A stretch of 64,000 nt of DNA from the NCBI GenBank assembly GCA_020536535.1, contig JAHLWZ010000666.1, positions 39,717 through 103,716 on the forward strand. Reading direction: 5' to 3'. The stretch's first letter is position 1; each line of letters starts with the position of its first letter. Below the pieces are notes generated by a model. It searched no databases. It had not been told where the DNA came from and saw only the letters and a program-made list of their open reading frames with translations. A program made the position numbers and the translations under genes. This document shows, piece by piece, positions 1 through 10,712 of the stretch. The stretch comes from Pelomyxa schiedti (lineage: Eukaryota; Evosea; Pelobiontida; Pelomyxidae).

Positions 1-472
1 CGCAAACGGTCCAGCTGGGAAATGACCCAAGACAACAACTTTTTCTTCCCTAAAAACTCTAGTGGTCTATGCTTTTTCTCAAAGTAAGCCTGACTAACAC
101 TTAGCTTAGGGTATCACGTACTAATGGAAATTGGGCATGAGCTCAATGTAAATCAGCTGACCTCTGTAATCCCCACTGATGAGGGGATTCTAGTAAAGCG
201 TCCCTACCCCTGGACCAGATTCTTTTCTGTTGACGACATTGAAGAAGCACTGGTAACTGTACATTTTGTAATCCGTTCCACTAACCTGGAAACTACAGCA
301 GGTGCCCATTCTACGCTTCACAAATGATACTACGCAAGTATCTGGTCACCTCTACCAGGTGAAAATAGCCCTGGAGGCAGTCCACCCGGAAAGACAACTG
401 CTTGAAGTACTCTGTCTCAATACACCCTATCAACCAGATCCAAGTTCTCCTGCTAATAACATTACACTGTAA
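1..472 (+). CDS. 3' part of an unrecognised protein gene
   Basis: The gene enters from the left edge, so only its C-terminal part is visible. Frame 1 is open to about base 83. An open segment in the same frame follows to 252, a GT-AG intron takes 253-298 (with a CTAAC branch-like motif at 281), and the last exon ends at the TAA at 470-472. An AATAAA-like signal follows at about 480. The reading includes the segments PYPWTRFFSVDDIEEAL and VPILRFTNDTTQVSG. The first junction is unclear: a 21-nt intron at 84-104 and a 135-nt intron at 84-218 both keep the frame. I do not recognise the family, and no membrane segment or known motif is visible. Confidence 0.5.
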
Positions 473-579
473 ACTAAAAAATAAAACACATCAAATGAAC
501 AGATACGAAATATGGCATACGATCTGTAGCAAAGGATGAAGTAGATATTGACAAGCTTGGGGCCGAAAAGTCGGTTTTG

Positions 580-1973
580 ATGGCTCGGGACAAAGTTAAC
601 CCGTCGCCATTTACAGACATAATTGCCCCGCTTATTCTACGTACTTTTCTTTCTCTATGTATTGGAGTAACACTCAGATTTCTTCTTTTCTTTTCCCTTC
701 CTCTCTGAAGGTCCAGAATATCGTGGGACAGGTCTTCCAATCCATGGAGTTGGTAAAAACTCTTCTTTTTTCCATTTTTTAAGCTAATGTTGTTAACCTT
801 TTAGCCCGGCTTCAAGCCACTGAAAATAGTAATACCACTGAAGTACATTTAAAAACCTCAGAGCATTTTGGAAATTGCAAGAAGCTCAGAAATTCCGGTT
901 CAATTCCCTTTGTTTATCAGCTGAACTTACTCCCGTTTAGGTGTTAACGGCATGATTTCTGACGCCAATTTCATGACACATGGGGCAGCAGATCTGGATG
1001 TATACTTGAATGAAAAGGCACCACAGGAGGAGGTATTTTCTGAAATGCCAGATTCCAAGTATTTCTAATATCTGCCAATACAACAGGGTTACAGTGCCTC
1101 CTACGTCATCTTGTGCGGCTATAAACTGTGGCAAACCTGTCCCAGTGCTGCGCTAGTTTCTCTACCTCCACCAATGGACCAAGTTGCCCTGAGTGTGTAA
1201 CTCTTCAGTCTGGTACTTTACCTTACTTCACTTTTTAGGTGACGAGTATATGAAAGAAGTGTTCAGTATAGGGGCGAAGAGGCGGCGAACTGAGCCGGTA
1301 GTATCCCCAAATACAGCGGCAAAAAGTGCCGATCTGCCGGTTGACACTGCCAAAGGTAATGGGTTTGGATTCTCTCTGTATTCTTAAACGTCACTCAATC
1401 CTCAGCAAACTGGAGGAACCTCTTAAAAACGGTCGAGACTTCTGAAAGAGTCGATATGCAAGTTCTGGAAGCTCGCGTAATTGATGCCCAAAGATCTGCT
1501 TTAGAGGATCTAGATACATTCTCACTGGAGACAGCTCGTGCTGTGTTTAAGATGACATTACAGCCACTGATGAACGTAGAGGTATACTGCTGAACTCAGC
1601 AGAACTAATACCCACGTTTGCAGATTCACAGAATAAGGGAACTTGCCCCCAAGCCTATCTCAACTGCTTTGGAATACATTTTGATGCACATGCCACTCAA
1701 AACAGCTGTTTGGCTCCAACTGACTCTGATTGTTCATCCACCCCTGGTTGAGGAGGGCCTTAAGCAAATTGCCAAGGACTATGACATCGTCATCCCACCA
1801 AAGTTTCTGTAATTGCAGAAAAAAATACTGTTGTTTCTAATTACTGTATCTCTAGAGTCGATGCCAATTTTGGGCAAGGAAGGAACTACACAAGAAGAGT
1901 GCAATTGGTTGATTGGATCAAGTCAAGCTGGTGGTCGGCATTACTTTCCTGGTTAATATTTTTAACTGGGTAG
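580..1973 (+). CDS. unrecognised protein, nine predicted exons
   Basis: Nine exons join in frame: 580-640, 711-752, 805-828, 941-1032, 1087-1192, 1239-1355, 1406-1581, 1624-1802 and 1856-1973 (TAG). Introns are 42-112 nt. The ATG at 580 is the first in its frame after a stop at 496. The product has a basic patch (GAKRRRTEP) mid-protein, then a helical stretch (SALEDLDTFSLETARAVFK), and a C-terminus with a Trp/Leu-rich hydrophobic end (KSSWWSALLSWLIFL) that could be a membrane anchor. An alternative end at 1812 is possible if the last intron is not removed. No family is recognised. The Helitron begins 40 bases after the stop, so it sits just beyond the 3' end of this gene. Confidence 0.55.
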
Positions 1974-2537
1974 GTTTACCTTCAACTCTTTTTACTGGAA
2001 AAGGAGTTAATTACTAGAACGGTGGTGCTGTGCACCACGTAATGGGAGCGAAGCGTAGAATTTTTTAAAGAAACAACTGCAGTTTATATGAAAGTCTCTT
2101 TTCTTGGTTTGAGTGAGGTGGGTGCGCGTTTGAATCGTTATAAACAGTTGGAAGGATTGTGACATATGCGTTGTTGAATGCATCTGCATACTGCTGTACA
2201 GGGTCGGTTGTTGCGAGTGCATGTACGGCATGTCTTTGTGGAACAGGCATTCGTACTGCTGCACGTACAGCCCTGGCGTGGATGTTTAGTGATAGAAGTC
2301 TGGCATGCTGTAGATGGTCTTTTGCTCGGAAGTATACGTTCATCAAATTCGGATGAGACGGAGGAATTCACGGGCAGGGAGTTAATGAGCCGTTCTGAGG
2401 AGCAAGCAGGATCTACTCTTAACGGTGGGATTATAGTATTATGCAGAACAGGTGAAGTTTGGTTATCTCGCTGTGCGGAATTACGTATAGCCGAAGAGGA
2501 AGTAGCATCTTTTTAGCTGATTAGATAGGGTTTGTAT

Positions 2538-2630
2538 GTGGCTGAATAAAATAATCAACAGACCAGAACGCTGTCCTTTTCGTTATCACCGCTCAGGATC
2601 GGCGGTCTGGTGTTTTTTTTATTCAGCCAT
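2538..2630. mobile_element. MITE-like inverted-repeat element inserted in Helitron copy 1
   Basis: These bases are absent from the otherwise matching position in Helitron copy 2, so they are an insertion. The ends are inverted repeats (TGGCTGAATAAAA at the left, TTTTATTCAGCCA at the right), with further imperfect pairing inside (CAGACC against GGTCTG). An AT pair lies at both junctions and may be a 2-bp target duplication. The core GAACGCTGTC followed by TTTTCGTT and later GGTCTGGTGTTTTTTT recurs at 16343-16410, and partly at 5451-5487. There is no coding capacity. It would be non-autonomous, and its transposase source is not in the window. Confidence 0.7.
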
Positions 2631-2939
2631 TTGGTATACATGCCGCGGGATGGTATGGCAGCAAATGTGGTATTCTCATGTGTACCAAGTATTGCACGGC
2701 AATCTGGTACTGTATGAGACGTCATCGCGGTTACCATATGTAGTAAAGTGATCGATGCTGCGAGTCGTTAAAAGTAGTATGTACACGATATACAGACCAT
2801 TGAATACACGTGTGGCCTGGACTAAAGTGGCTGTGTTCTCTGCTAAAGTATTCTGTCTAGCGAGTTCTGCACGTAATTCTGCAGGTAAACCTTGCGTAAG
2901 AACTTTGTCTGGAATGCTGCACAGTAAGTATAGGCTGTT

Positions 2940-3343
2940 TCAATTTTTACAGCGAGACAATGCTACAATGGCATCCATCGTACTTGGGGCTGGCCCCGTA
3001 GGTGGTATGGCTAGATCAACTACTGTACTACCAAGCGTCTGTCCTTGCGCTTTGTGATTTGTTAAGACAATGCTATGGTCAATGGGTATTTGTCGCCGAT
3101 GAACGGCGTAGTGTGCGTAGTGGAATGTACTATTTTCGGGGAAAATGACCATGTCTTCTGTCCCAAATGCCGTTTCTGGTGCAGCCGGTGGTAGAGCTGC
3201 ACGGCGTGTCGCGTCGGTTGTGGAGGTGTTTGTAGAAATACACACAGTGATGTAATCAGGCATTGTAGGCAATAAGGTGTAGTTTTGAAGCTTCATTTGT
3301 AGCTGTATGTGCTGGATAGCAGTCATTAAAGCGGGTGTACACC
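2940..3343 (-). pseudogene. C-terminal fragment of Helitron PIF1-type helicase (copy 1)
   Basis: Minus-strand frame ending at a stop at 2940-2942 and truncated at its 5' side by the gap. It keeps the late SF1 helicase motifs: NHKAQGQTL and then, after a DLAIPP stretch, VALSRCKN, the usual PIF1-family motif VI with its Arg. Copy 2 has lost this last motif. As a fragment it cannot encode a helicase, but it is the better witness for the ancestral C-terminus of this family. Confidence 0.75.
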
Positions 3344-3443
3344 NNNNNNNNNNNNNNNNNNNNNNNNNNNNNNNNNNNNNNNNNNNNNNNNNNNNNNNNN
3401 NNNNNNNNNNNNNNNNNNNNNNNNNNNNNNNNNNNNNNNNNNN
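3344..3443. other. assembly gap, 100 N
   Basis: Exactly 100 consecutive N, the usual placeholder for a scaffold join of unknown length. Helitron sequence stops on its left edge and unrelated sequence starts on its right. The missing DNA may include about 2.8 kb of Helitron copy 1 and the 5' part of whatever gene lies to the right. Confidence 0.95.
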
Positions 3444-4180
3444 GGACCAAGCTGGAACTGCATGTACCTTCTCTGTTTTTCTTTTTCGCGTTCTTACATT
3501 TGAAAACCAGCTGGTGCTGGGGACATTGCAGACACAGACAGGAACAGGGAGCAGAGCTGACAATCGAGCCCACAGTTATCCAATCACTCTCTACTTCATG
3601 CCACTCATCTTCCCTTTAGATGACCTAATCCAGAGGACCACATTCATTTCTGGCAGCTTGGCCACTGGTATATTTCTTATTTCTTCTTTTTCCCAGTTTC
3701 ACCTTGAGTACTAGATGATGGACTTACCGACTGCTGAGATGACAGCTGAGGTCAACGTTCCTGTCCCTTTGTGTCGGCATACCACACTCAGGGCTATTAG
3801 ATACAGACAGTGCATGCCAGGTCCTGGAAATATGTGGGCTCCTCCTCCACATCCTTTCTGCATTTCCACACCTTGTCACACTGGTATGTGTGGCTTCTTT
3901 TTTCTTTCTTCAGTCTGACGTACTTTATTTAGGTTGTGGGATTTCCGGCTGAGAATAGGATGTCGCCAAGGTACTGTCTCCCTTTTTATAATCACCCAAC
4001 TCAGCAATAACAGTTACCTCCACTGCTGGAATGAGCATCACACCAGGCCAGACTTCCACTCACCCACATTCTCACTCTACTTCCCCACACCGTGCCCCCC
4101 CAAATCTCACACTCCAATCCTGCTCTCAAGTGGGAAAAAACAATATGGAGAAGGTGGTGTTTGGCACTTAAAGACACTTT
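3444..4180 (+). CDS. possible exons of an unrecognised gene beside the gap
   Basis: Several open stretches on the + strand are bounded by plausible GT-AG sites: an acceptor at about 3741, a donor after 3889 with an acceptor at about 3934, and a 43-nt intron at about 3972-4014. One chained reading contains SACQVLEICGLLLHILSAF and then VVGFPAENRMSP, which look protein-like. The chain cannot be closed upstream because of the gap, no stop or start is certain, and no family is recognised. This is a weak call, and the stretch may be partly or wholly non-coding. Confidence 0.25.
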
Positions 4181-4190
4181 TTTTTTTTTT

Positions 4191-4217
4191 GCCTGAAGTC
4201 GAAAATCGACTTCAGGC
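4191..4217. repeat. perfect 12-bp hairpin after a T tract
   Basis: GCCTGAAGTCGA at 4191-4202 pairs exactly with 4206-4217 across a 3-nt AAA loop. It directly follows a run of T. No repeat elsewhere in the window shares this stem. It may be the end of a small inverted-repeat element or a structured transcript end. Confidence 0.6.
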
Positions 4218-4260
4218 CAGGGCACATCAGGGGAGAAGTGGACTCTGGCATGTAGGGGCC

Positions 4261-5450
4261 AAGTGAGGAAGGTGCTGGAAATGCATCGAAGATGTTTGAA
4301 TGCGGGAAAAAAAAACCTGGGAGTGGAGGTTGTGTACTTCCACAAAGTACACGAACTCGGCCTTGCTCGCGAGGCTCTGAAGTCTGGCGCGCTTTAGCGG
4401 GATTGGAGAGACTGAGGACTGAGCCGAATCTGGACTATTACCAGAATGAGACAGCGAAGGTAATGATCAGCGCACAGCGCAGCTGGGCGCACAAATACAG
4501 CAATAAGAACGCGGCAGGCGGTTTTGATCACATGCACACTTGTCCGAGAATCCATTTGAACATCGCAGCCTTTTAACCCAATCGCACAACCGCTCTGCGA
4601 GATTTTACACACTCCCTTTTTATCCCCTTACAACAACGACCAAACAAACAAGAGAACCCTTTATTCTCCGATGCCAGCACTCCCACTGCATACAGGCTGA
4701 GTGCGGGAAAGGATCTAGAGATTGGAGGTGAGTATATTGGGTAACTCAAAGAAGAAGAGGAATACCGCTGGAATGGAGCTGAGCTGCACACACATTCTTC
4801 TGGGTGCGTGCTCGCTTCTGCCTTCAGGTCTCCCTGCTCCTGTCTGCCTCTCAACTAACATCTAAAACACCACCTGGTTATCAAATGTGAGAAGTCGAAA
4901 AAGAAAACCAGAGAAGATAAATGGAAACCTACCAGAGCACCAGCACCCCTGCCCATTATCTTCAAGGACCTGTGTTGATGTGGGAATAAAAAACAAAACC
5001 AAACTAAACAAAAACGAAAACGAAATAAAACAAACTTAAATAGCAGGAGACAAAGTGAGAAACAAAAAAAATACTGACTGAGGTGTTTAAATTAAAGTAA
5101 ATTACATTAATAAATAAATAAGCATACCAATGGCGGAGCCCTTTCAGGAGGAGAAACTTGAAAATGGTGGTACGCTGCTGGGATTGAGAGGCCGAAACTG
5201 TGAAGTATGAGATGAAGAGCGAAAAGGCGTTAAGAAGGGATGTTGAAAATTACCGGCATAGTGGACCCAAACCATAGATTTTTTGTTTTTTTTCCTTTTT
5301 CCTCCCCCAACGCCAACCGCAAACAAACGACCCCTCCCAAGTGTAAAACCTCCTGCCCGCTCCAGTTTTTTGTACGCGGTTTTTCAAAATTTGGGGCTTT
5401 ATGCCTGACGAAATGAAGGCCTCATTCTCATCACATTTGCACACCGGTGT
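4261..5450. other. stretch without a supported gene
   Basis: Short open frames occur on both strands but none has splice partners, composition or motifs that support a gene. The part from about 4980 to 5130 is very A-rich (repeated AAAC and AAAT runs) and looks like non-coding or intronic DNA. Confidence 0.5.
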
Positions 5451-5487
5451 AATCAACGGACCGGAACGCTGTCACTTTCGTTGCTCG
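5451..5487. mobile_element. remnant of the MITE-like family
   Basis: The run CAACGGACCGGAACGCTGTC and the following CTTTCGTT match the core of the elements at 2538-2630 and 16343-16410. The terminal inverted repeats are not visible here, so this is a fragment or diverged relative. It lies about 90 bases upstream of the SPRY gene start. Confidence 0.5.
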
Positions 5488-5573
5488 AAAATTTCAAAAG
5501 TTCCGAAGTCTTTCACCGGGCGGAAACTGTGAAACAAACCATTGCCGTTAACGGCTTGCACGAGCATCGGAAC

Positions 5574-6930
5574 ATGTCGCACTCGACACTTATGGGTGAC
5601 ATTGTCGCGTTTGAGCCCCGAGTGGTGGGTGTTTTGTTATGAAGGGAATTGACACCTCTAATTATGGGATGCTATCAGCGTCTATCTGACGAATGGCGAG
5701 AAATATTCACCAGAGCAGGGCTGGTTGCCGAGGATTTTTCTTATGAGCCAGTTCGAGGAAGTTTGTTCCTCTGATCTGATACATAATATGTTAATCAAAC
5801 CATTCAGGGGTTATTACTTCACTCCAACAGCTTTTGGCTCGTAGAATTACTGAAAATCCACACATGGAAGCAGAGTTGAGGGGCTATTGCAGCCAATTGG
5901 AAAATGTCAGACAGAAATCTTTTGGATATGGTCTCCCAGACCCTTCTGCTTTTGGTAAAATATGTGTGGGCTTCAAAGTTCTGTGACTCAGTGAAGCACT
6001 TCAGGTCCTAAAAATCAAATGATAGAGAAACTTAGTTTCCACACCTCGCATGAGGACCCAGATAGACAGGTTCCCACCCCCACAATAACTCACTGTGGTC
6101 TTCCACTGTCCACCAAATCTTCTCTTCTTCGCATTGAGGCAAATCGAGTGACATACACTGGTGCATACAACAAACCTCCAGGGTGTGTTCAGGTACCTTG
6201 AATACAAGGGCTTTTTGATTTTCACACTTTTTACACACACAAGGTTCAGATTGCCAAGAATACCGACTTCCGTTTTGAAGTATGTAAATCCAACCAGCTG
6301 CTTTAAGTCTTATAAAAACACCAGGTGAAGGTTCTAAAATTGCCCCTCTGTGAAAGCGCTACACACTCCTTTTTTTAAGATTGACAATTTGGGTGCCATG
6401 GGCACAATTGGTGTTGGAATAGCTCCATGGAAATATGACCATGATAAGCAACCGGGCTGGCTTCCAAAATCGTACGATTCCTTGACTTTTATAATGCCTC
6501 CTAAGCGGTGCTTAGAATTGGATACCACGGTGATGACGGGAACATTTTCCAAGTTTTCCACATCTTCCTTACGAAATTTAACCCCAAATACAGGATGGAA
6601 ATGTAGTCAACCGGGGGCCAACATGGGAAGCCGGTGATGTACTTGCATGTTACTATGAGCACACCACTCACACACTCACAATTCTCCGGAATTCAAGCCA
6701 AGTGTGGCGCGGAACAGCTCAGCCACACCCTCAAATGTGCCCAACAGTGGGATTCCACAGCCCATGTGAGTCTGTCAGGCTCTTTGTATTGTAACCCAAA
6801 AGCCGAAACAGCACCACCAATCTGTATCTAATCGTTCTATTCCGCCTGTAGAACGAAAAACCCCATTGAATTTTCCACTCACTGGCCTTTTATTGTGCAT
6901 TTCTTTTTTCCCCAAAACAAACACAATTAA
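5574..6930 (+). CDS. SPRY-domain protein with CRIB/PBD-like N-terminus
   Basis: Ten predicted exons (5574-5624, 5679-5760, 5808-5954, 6005-6192, 6250-6279, 6325-6330, 6380-6471, 6516-6552, 6594-6790, 6852-6930) give 302 residues. The SPRY domain fills about residues 165-300: FRFE, then GTIGVGIAPW, then PGW before GYHGDDGNIFQ, then WEAGDVLACYY and CPTVGFHS, the family's conserved order. SPRY domains bind protein partners. Near the N-terminus, SDEWREIFTRAGL resembles the part of a p21-binding (CRIB) domain after the CRIB core; the core itself is not obvious, so that is inference. The 6-nt exon is proposed only because it restores FEVK at the domain start; one 100-nt intron (6280-6379) is the alternative. 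If the splice at 6791 is not used the protein ends at TAA 6791-6793. QNG1 begins 18 bases downstream. Confidence 0.75.
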
Positions 6931-6948
6931 TTAATTAAACACTATTGG

Positions 6949-8454
6949 ATGAGTGCCACACTACCTCCACAGCAGAATACCATTTTTGAACAAGTCCGAG
7001 AGAGTTGTGCCAGAGTCAGCCTCGTTGCCACGGACTGTCAAATTTCACAGGTGATTGTTCACAACTGCACTAGTCATTTGCTTTGCTTTGCTTTGAATGA
7101 ATGGAAGTATGAGAGCACCTAACAACCAAGCAAACACCTGTCCTTTCGTTGTCATCTACTGTGAATGTTGGTTTCGCATTTTAATCGTTTCTTGAAGGAT
7201 GGGATTGAGAGGTTTGTGAAATTTCTGGAAGACGATCAAAGTGGGACATGGACTAACATTGCCACAACTCAACCTTTCATTTTTGGAGCTAATGTTGCAG
7301 CAAATAAAGTACTTGTGCAATTTATACTTCTTCCACACAATAATTAAAGTTTAATTGGGAAATTCAACTTACATCGGGATTTTAGGTTACTCTGGAATTT
7401 GTCAGTGTGGATGCTGAAATAAATATGCTTTCAGTATTGGATGTACTTCAGATTGGTTGTGGTTACAGAAAGATTCTACACCATTACTGCAGTAACTCCC
7501 TTTTCTTGTTTTGAGACAAATCAATTGACCTCGAGTTTAGACCTTGGAGCCTCTGACGTTATGACAAGAGGGATAACATCTCTGCATAAAGAAATGTCTA
7601 ATTTAACTGCTTCTGCCCTGAACACAATCAATGCTGCCGCAGTTGCACGGCATTTTGGCTTTAGTGAGGAAGCAATGAGCAATCCACTGATTCGTCAACT
7701 TACAGAGATAATTGTAAGTGTTCTCGTTGGGAGTGGCAATGCACTACTTTCTGCGGGCTATCCAGATTTTTCTTCTATGGTGAGACACTGCAGCACAATT
7801 CATACCCCACCTTTGGCCAATGATCTCGTCTCCACTTTGTTTGAAAAGATACCAGGTAAAAGGAATTGGCCACTAACAAATAACCTCACACTCAAAAAGC
7901 CTTCAAGGATATGGCCGAGTATCCAACTGGCCAGCCAGTCTATCTAATGAAAAAGGCACAACTTCTTGCTGGTGACTTGTATAGACGTTTTGCCAAAGAG
8001 CTTCCAGACTTGTTTGCCTACAGTGACATAACAGAATTGACAGGTTTCCGGTCCACTATAAATTGTTGCACAATGTGTAACTCCCTCATAGTATTCGTTG
8101 ACAATGTACTACCGGCTGTACTACGCCACTTTGGGGTCATCATTCCATCTTCTCGCCTTACAGTGTGTAACAATATTCTTTAAGTCCGAACTGAATCACT
8201 AATTCAATCATCCACAGAGTGCAATTGAGGGGCAAGTTGACATTCCGGCTCAAGGCGAATTGGAAGTTCAATTACGTGCTGTTGCAGTAAGAGCATGTGA
8301 GCTTATAATCAAACACACCAGAACACTACCGGAGAGCAACCCACTCCATCACCTGACTACTTTGGATCTCGACTGGTTCCTGTGGGTGGTAGGCAAAAGA
8401 CCAGGGATTCGCTCAGTGGAGAGGCATGTATGCCAAACTACTGTCTACTACTAG
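6949..8454 (+). CDS. QNG1: queuosine salvage hydrolase (QNG1/DUF2419 family)
   Basis: Seven exons (6949-7050, 7198-7308, 7386-7491, 7541-7855, 7900-8043, 8092-8162, 8218-8454) encode 361 residues, a normal length for the family. QNG1 proteins release queuine from queuosine 5'-phosphate so that it can be put back into tRNA wobble positions. Family signatures appear in order: VRESCARV near the start, DVLQIGCGYRKILHHYC with a following GASDVMTRG segment, then LMKKAQLLAGDLYRRF, ADNV-like DNVLPAVLRHFGV, and finally LDLDWFLWVVGK with an HxCQTTVYY end. The ATG at 6949 opens a frame running straight into the domain. The spacing to the SPRY gene is very tight. Eukaryotes cannot make queuine and must scavenge it, which fits a phagotroph. 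Recognition is firm; exact splice sites are by eye. Confidence 0.88.
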
Positions 8455-8590
8455 GGCATACAAAGTCATTTTGACAAAAAAAATTGAATTTTGCAATTCC
8501 AAAATCAAATTTTATTTCTATTCTTGGGGAAAAATACATGGTGTTGGTAAACAAAAGAGAGTTCCAGAGTAACGCGTGGAATAATGAAAT

Positions 8591-10712
8591 TCAGAGGTGG
8601 AGAAGGTTTTCCAACTTTACACGTTCTGCTGCGAGCGCTGCCCGCTCCTTCTTCAGCCTTTGCAAAGTGTCTTCAAATTCCCTGTTCGTGACGGGATTAG
8701 GGAAGGTAAGCTCATTGCTGGTCATACCTAATGAAGGTATTGCAAGCTTTCTCGCGCTCCCGGAGACTCTCGAGGTCAAAGTCACCAGACCTATCTGCAC
8801 GAGGCCGCTTTCTTGGGGGCTCTTGCAGAAGGGCTGGAGGGGGGGTAATTGTGTTTACTTTGGCAGTTGGTGCCGTTGGTTGTGGTTTCGCGGGCTGGTG
8901 TTTCTGGGGTGCATTTTGAGCTTGCTTATTTTGTTCATTTTCTACTTTGCCTTTTGCTGCCTGTGTGGTTGTTGGGTGTGTATGCTGTACAGGGGGCAAC
9001 ATTGAAACCTGGGGAGTTCCTTCAGACTTCTGTGCCTTTTTTGATTGTGGCTTCTGCTGAGGTTGTGTGAATTTCGGAGTTTGTCTGGTTGATGGCTGAG
9101 AAGGTGGTGAGCCATGTTGTTCAGGGGAAGGTTGATGGTTTGGAGGTTGAGAGTTGGAGTGATGAGGTTTTTGTTGTGGGTGATGTGGTTGATGATGATG
9201 CTGGGAATTATTTGCACCTGGCTTTGGAGAACCAGGTTTTGTGGGTGGGGAAGAAGCTTGGTTAGTCGGGGTTGGGGTGCCTCCTGCAGAAGTTGCTGAG
9301 GAAGGTGCAGACCGACGAACTGCCTCAGGAGAAGAAGTAGGCGAAGGTGAAGGAGACGAAGAGTAGGACGATGAAGCTGAGGAAGTTGCCGATGACAGAG
9401 AGCGAGATCGGGAGTGAGATTGCGAATGAGAATGGGAGCGTGACCGAGACCTCGACCAAGAGCGTCCCCGTGACGGCGACCTGGAGTGCGAGTGTGACCT
9501 GGAAGGCGACGGCGACGGAGAGGGGGACTGCGAGGGCGACCTCGAGTGCTGCGGAGAGTGCGACGGGGAGCGGGAGCACGACGGCGAGTGGGAGCGAGAC
9601 GGGGAGCGTGAGCGGGAGTTGGAGCGGGAGTGCGACGGGGTCCTGGAGTTGGACCGCGAGTGTGACCCCGACTGCGACCTGGAGCGCGAGCGCGAGGACG
9701 CCGACCTGGAGGGGGACCTGCTGGGCGGGGAAGACGAGGAGCCAGAGGACCTGGGCGAGGCCCCCGCCTGGTCAGCGGACGACGCCGAGGAGGTGCCGGC
9801 GGTGGCCGCCGCGGCGCCGCGGGGGAGCGGCGGGGCCTTGGCGGAAGGCTGCGGCGGCGGCGGCGCGGCGGCGGCAGGCGAGGGGGACACGTCGGGGGAG
9901 CGCGAGGGGGAGACGGGGGACCAGGTGCGGGCCGGGGGCGACGGGGAGGACGACGGCGACGAGGAGCGGGCGGGGGAGACCTGGCGCATCCTCTTCCTGC
10001 GGACTGAGAGTGGCTGCTGTTGCGGGGGCGGCTGCTGGTGCTGCTGGGGGGCCTCGGCCGCGGCCCCGCCAGAGGAAGAGGAGTCATGGCCAGGGGAGGC
10101 CGCGGTGCCAGTTTGCTGTGGCGCGGCGGCGTGGGTTTGGTGCGCGGAAGATGCAGCAGGAGGGGTCGACGGCCTGGCCTTGGTCTCATTCCCAGAGGCC
10201 CCCTGCTCTTTCTGCTTGCCGCCACTCACAGCACCAGACGTGGCTTGTTGTTGTTGTTGCTGTTGCTGCGGCGGGGGTTTCTGCTGGGCGCCACCACCGT
10301 TGCCGCCGCCTCCCCGTGCCGCCGCGGGCTGTTGGATCCTGGGCTGGTGGGGCCTGTGCTGCGCGCCTCCCCCCCCGCCGTTTGCGCTGGCCGCAGACCC
10401 GCCGGGCGCCTGCTGCTGCTGCGGCGGCGGCTTGGCAGTGCCCGAGGTGGAGGAGCCCCCTGGCTTGGGCTGCTGCGACTGCGGGGGGGACTGCTTGCTG
10501 CTGCCGCCGCTGCTCGCGGGGGCCACAGGCGCCTGCCTCGGCGGCGACGACGACGGCGAAGACGAGGACGACGCGCGGCCCGGCTGCGGGGGCGCAGGGG
10601 CAGCCCCGGGCCCACTGCCGCGGGGCGCCTGCGAGCCGCCGCCCGTGGCCTTGGCGTTGGCCGCGTCGCCTGATGTTGGTGTGGTGCCACGTGGTCCTGA
10701 GGCACGACGCAT
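8591..10712 (-). CDS. RS-rich disordered nuclear protein
   Basis: Two exons: 8728-10712 holds nearly all of the protein and 8591-8681 the end, with an intron at 8682-8727. The ATG is at 10712; the frame is open a little further but only with GTG. The order is: Gly/Ala/Pro-rich N-terminus, a poly-Gln run and proline-rich stretches, a long RS/SR dipeptide tract in the middle, His/Gln/Pro-rich sequence, then a charged helical tail (FDLESLREREKACNTF and TLQRLKKERAALAAER) likely to form a coiled coil. RS tracts are typical of splicing and mRNA-processing factors and are phosphorylated by SR kinases; no RRM or PWI domain is visible, so a named role is not justified. GC content is much higher than in the neighbours because of the Ser/Arg/Pro codons, which also opens long spurious frames on the other strand. 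Confidence 0.8.

Larger units (their letters stand above)
2014..3343 (-). mobile_element. Helitron copy 1, 3' part, cut by assembly gap
   Basis: The left edge matches a Helitron 3' terminus read on the minus strand: a 7-bp hairpin (2022-2028 with 2032-2038, 3-nt loop), a short spacer, then CTAG followed by host T. The same end starts the second copy at 24653, and the two copies stay closely similar for about 1.3 kb. The element carries the C-terminal half of a PIF1-type helicase. It runs into a run of N at 3344, and the sequence beyond the gap is not Helitron, so the 5' half is missing or unassembled. Against copy 2 this copy has an extra 93-bp insertion (2538-2630), keeps a 46-bp segment (about 2919-2964), and has 2986-3017 in the opposite orientation. 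Confidence 0.85.

Noticed and set aside
84-104. A 21-nt intron, with similar candidates of 29 nt (11744-11772), 24 nt (21203-21226), 17 nt (37875-37891) and 29 nt (49297-49325), suggesting ultra-short introns
   Set aside because: At the last four sites a longer canonical intron (42-113 nt) also keeps frame and fits the family better. The first remains open but is not enough for a claim.
2919-2964. The 46-bp difference between Helitron copies as an intron loss
   Set aside because: The deleted segment, in any register allowed by the AATGCT repeat, does not begin GT and end AG, and it encodes a conserved motif in copy 1.
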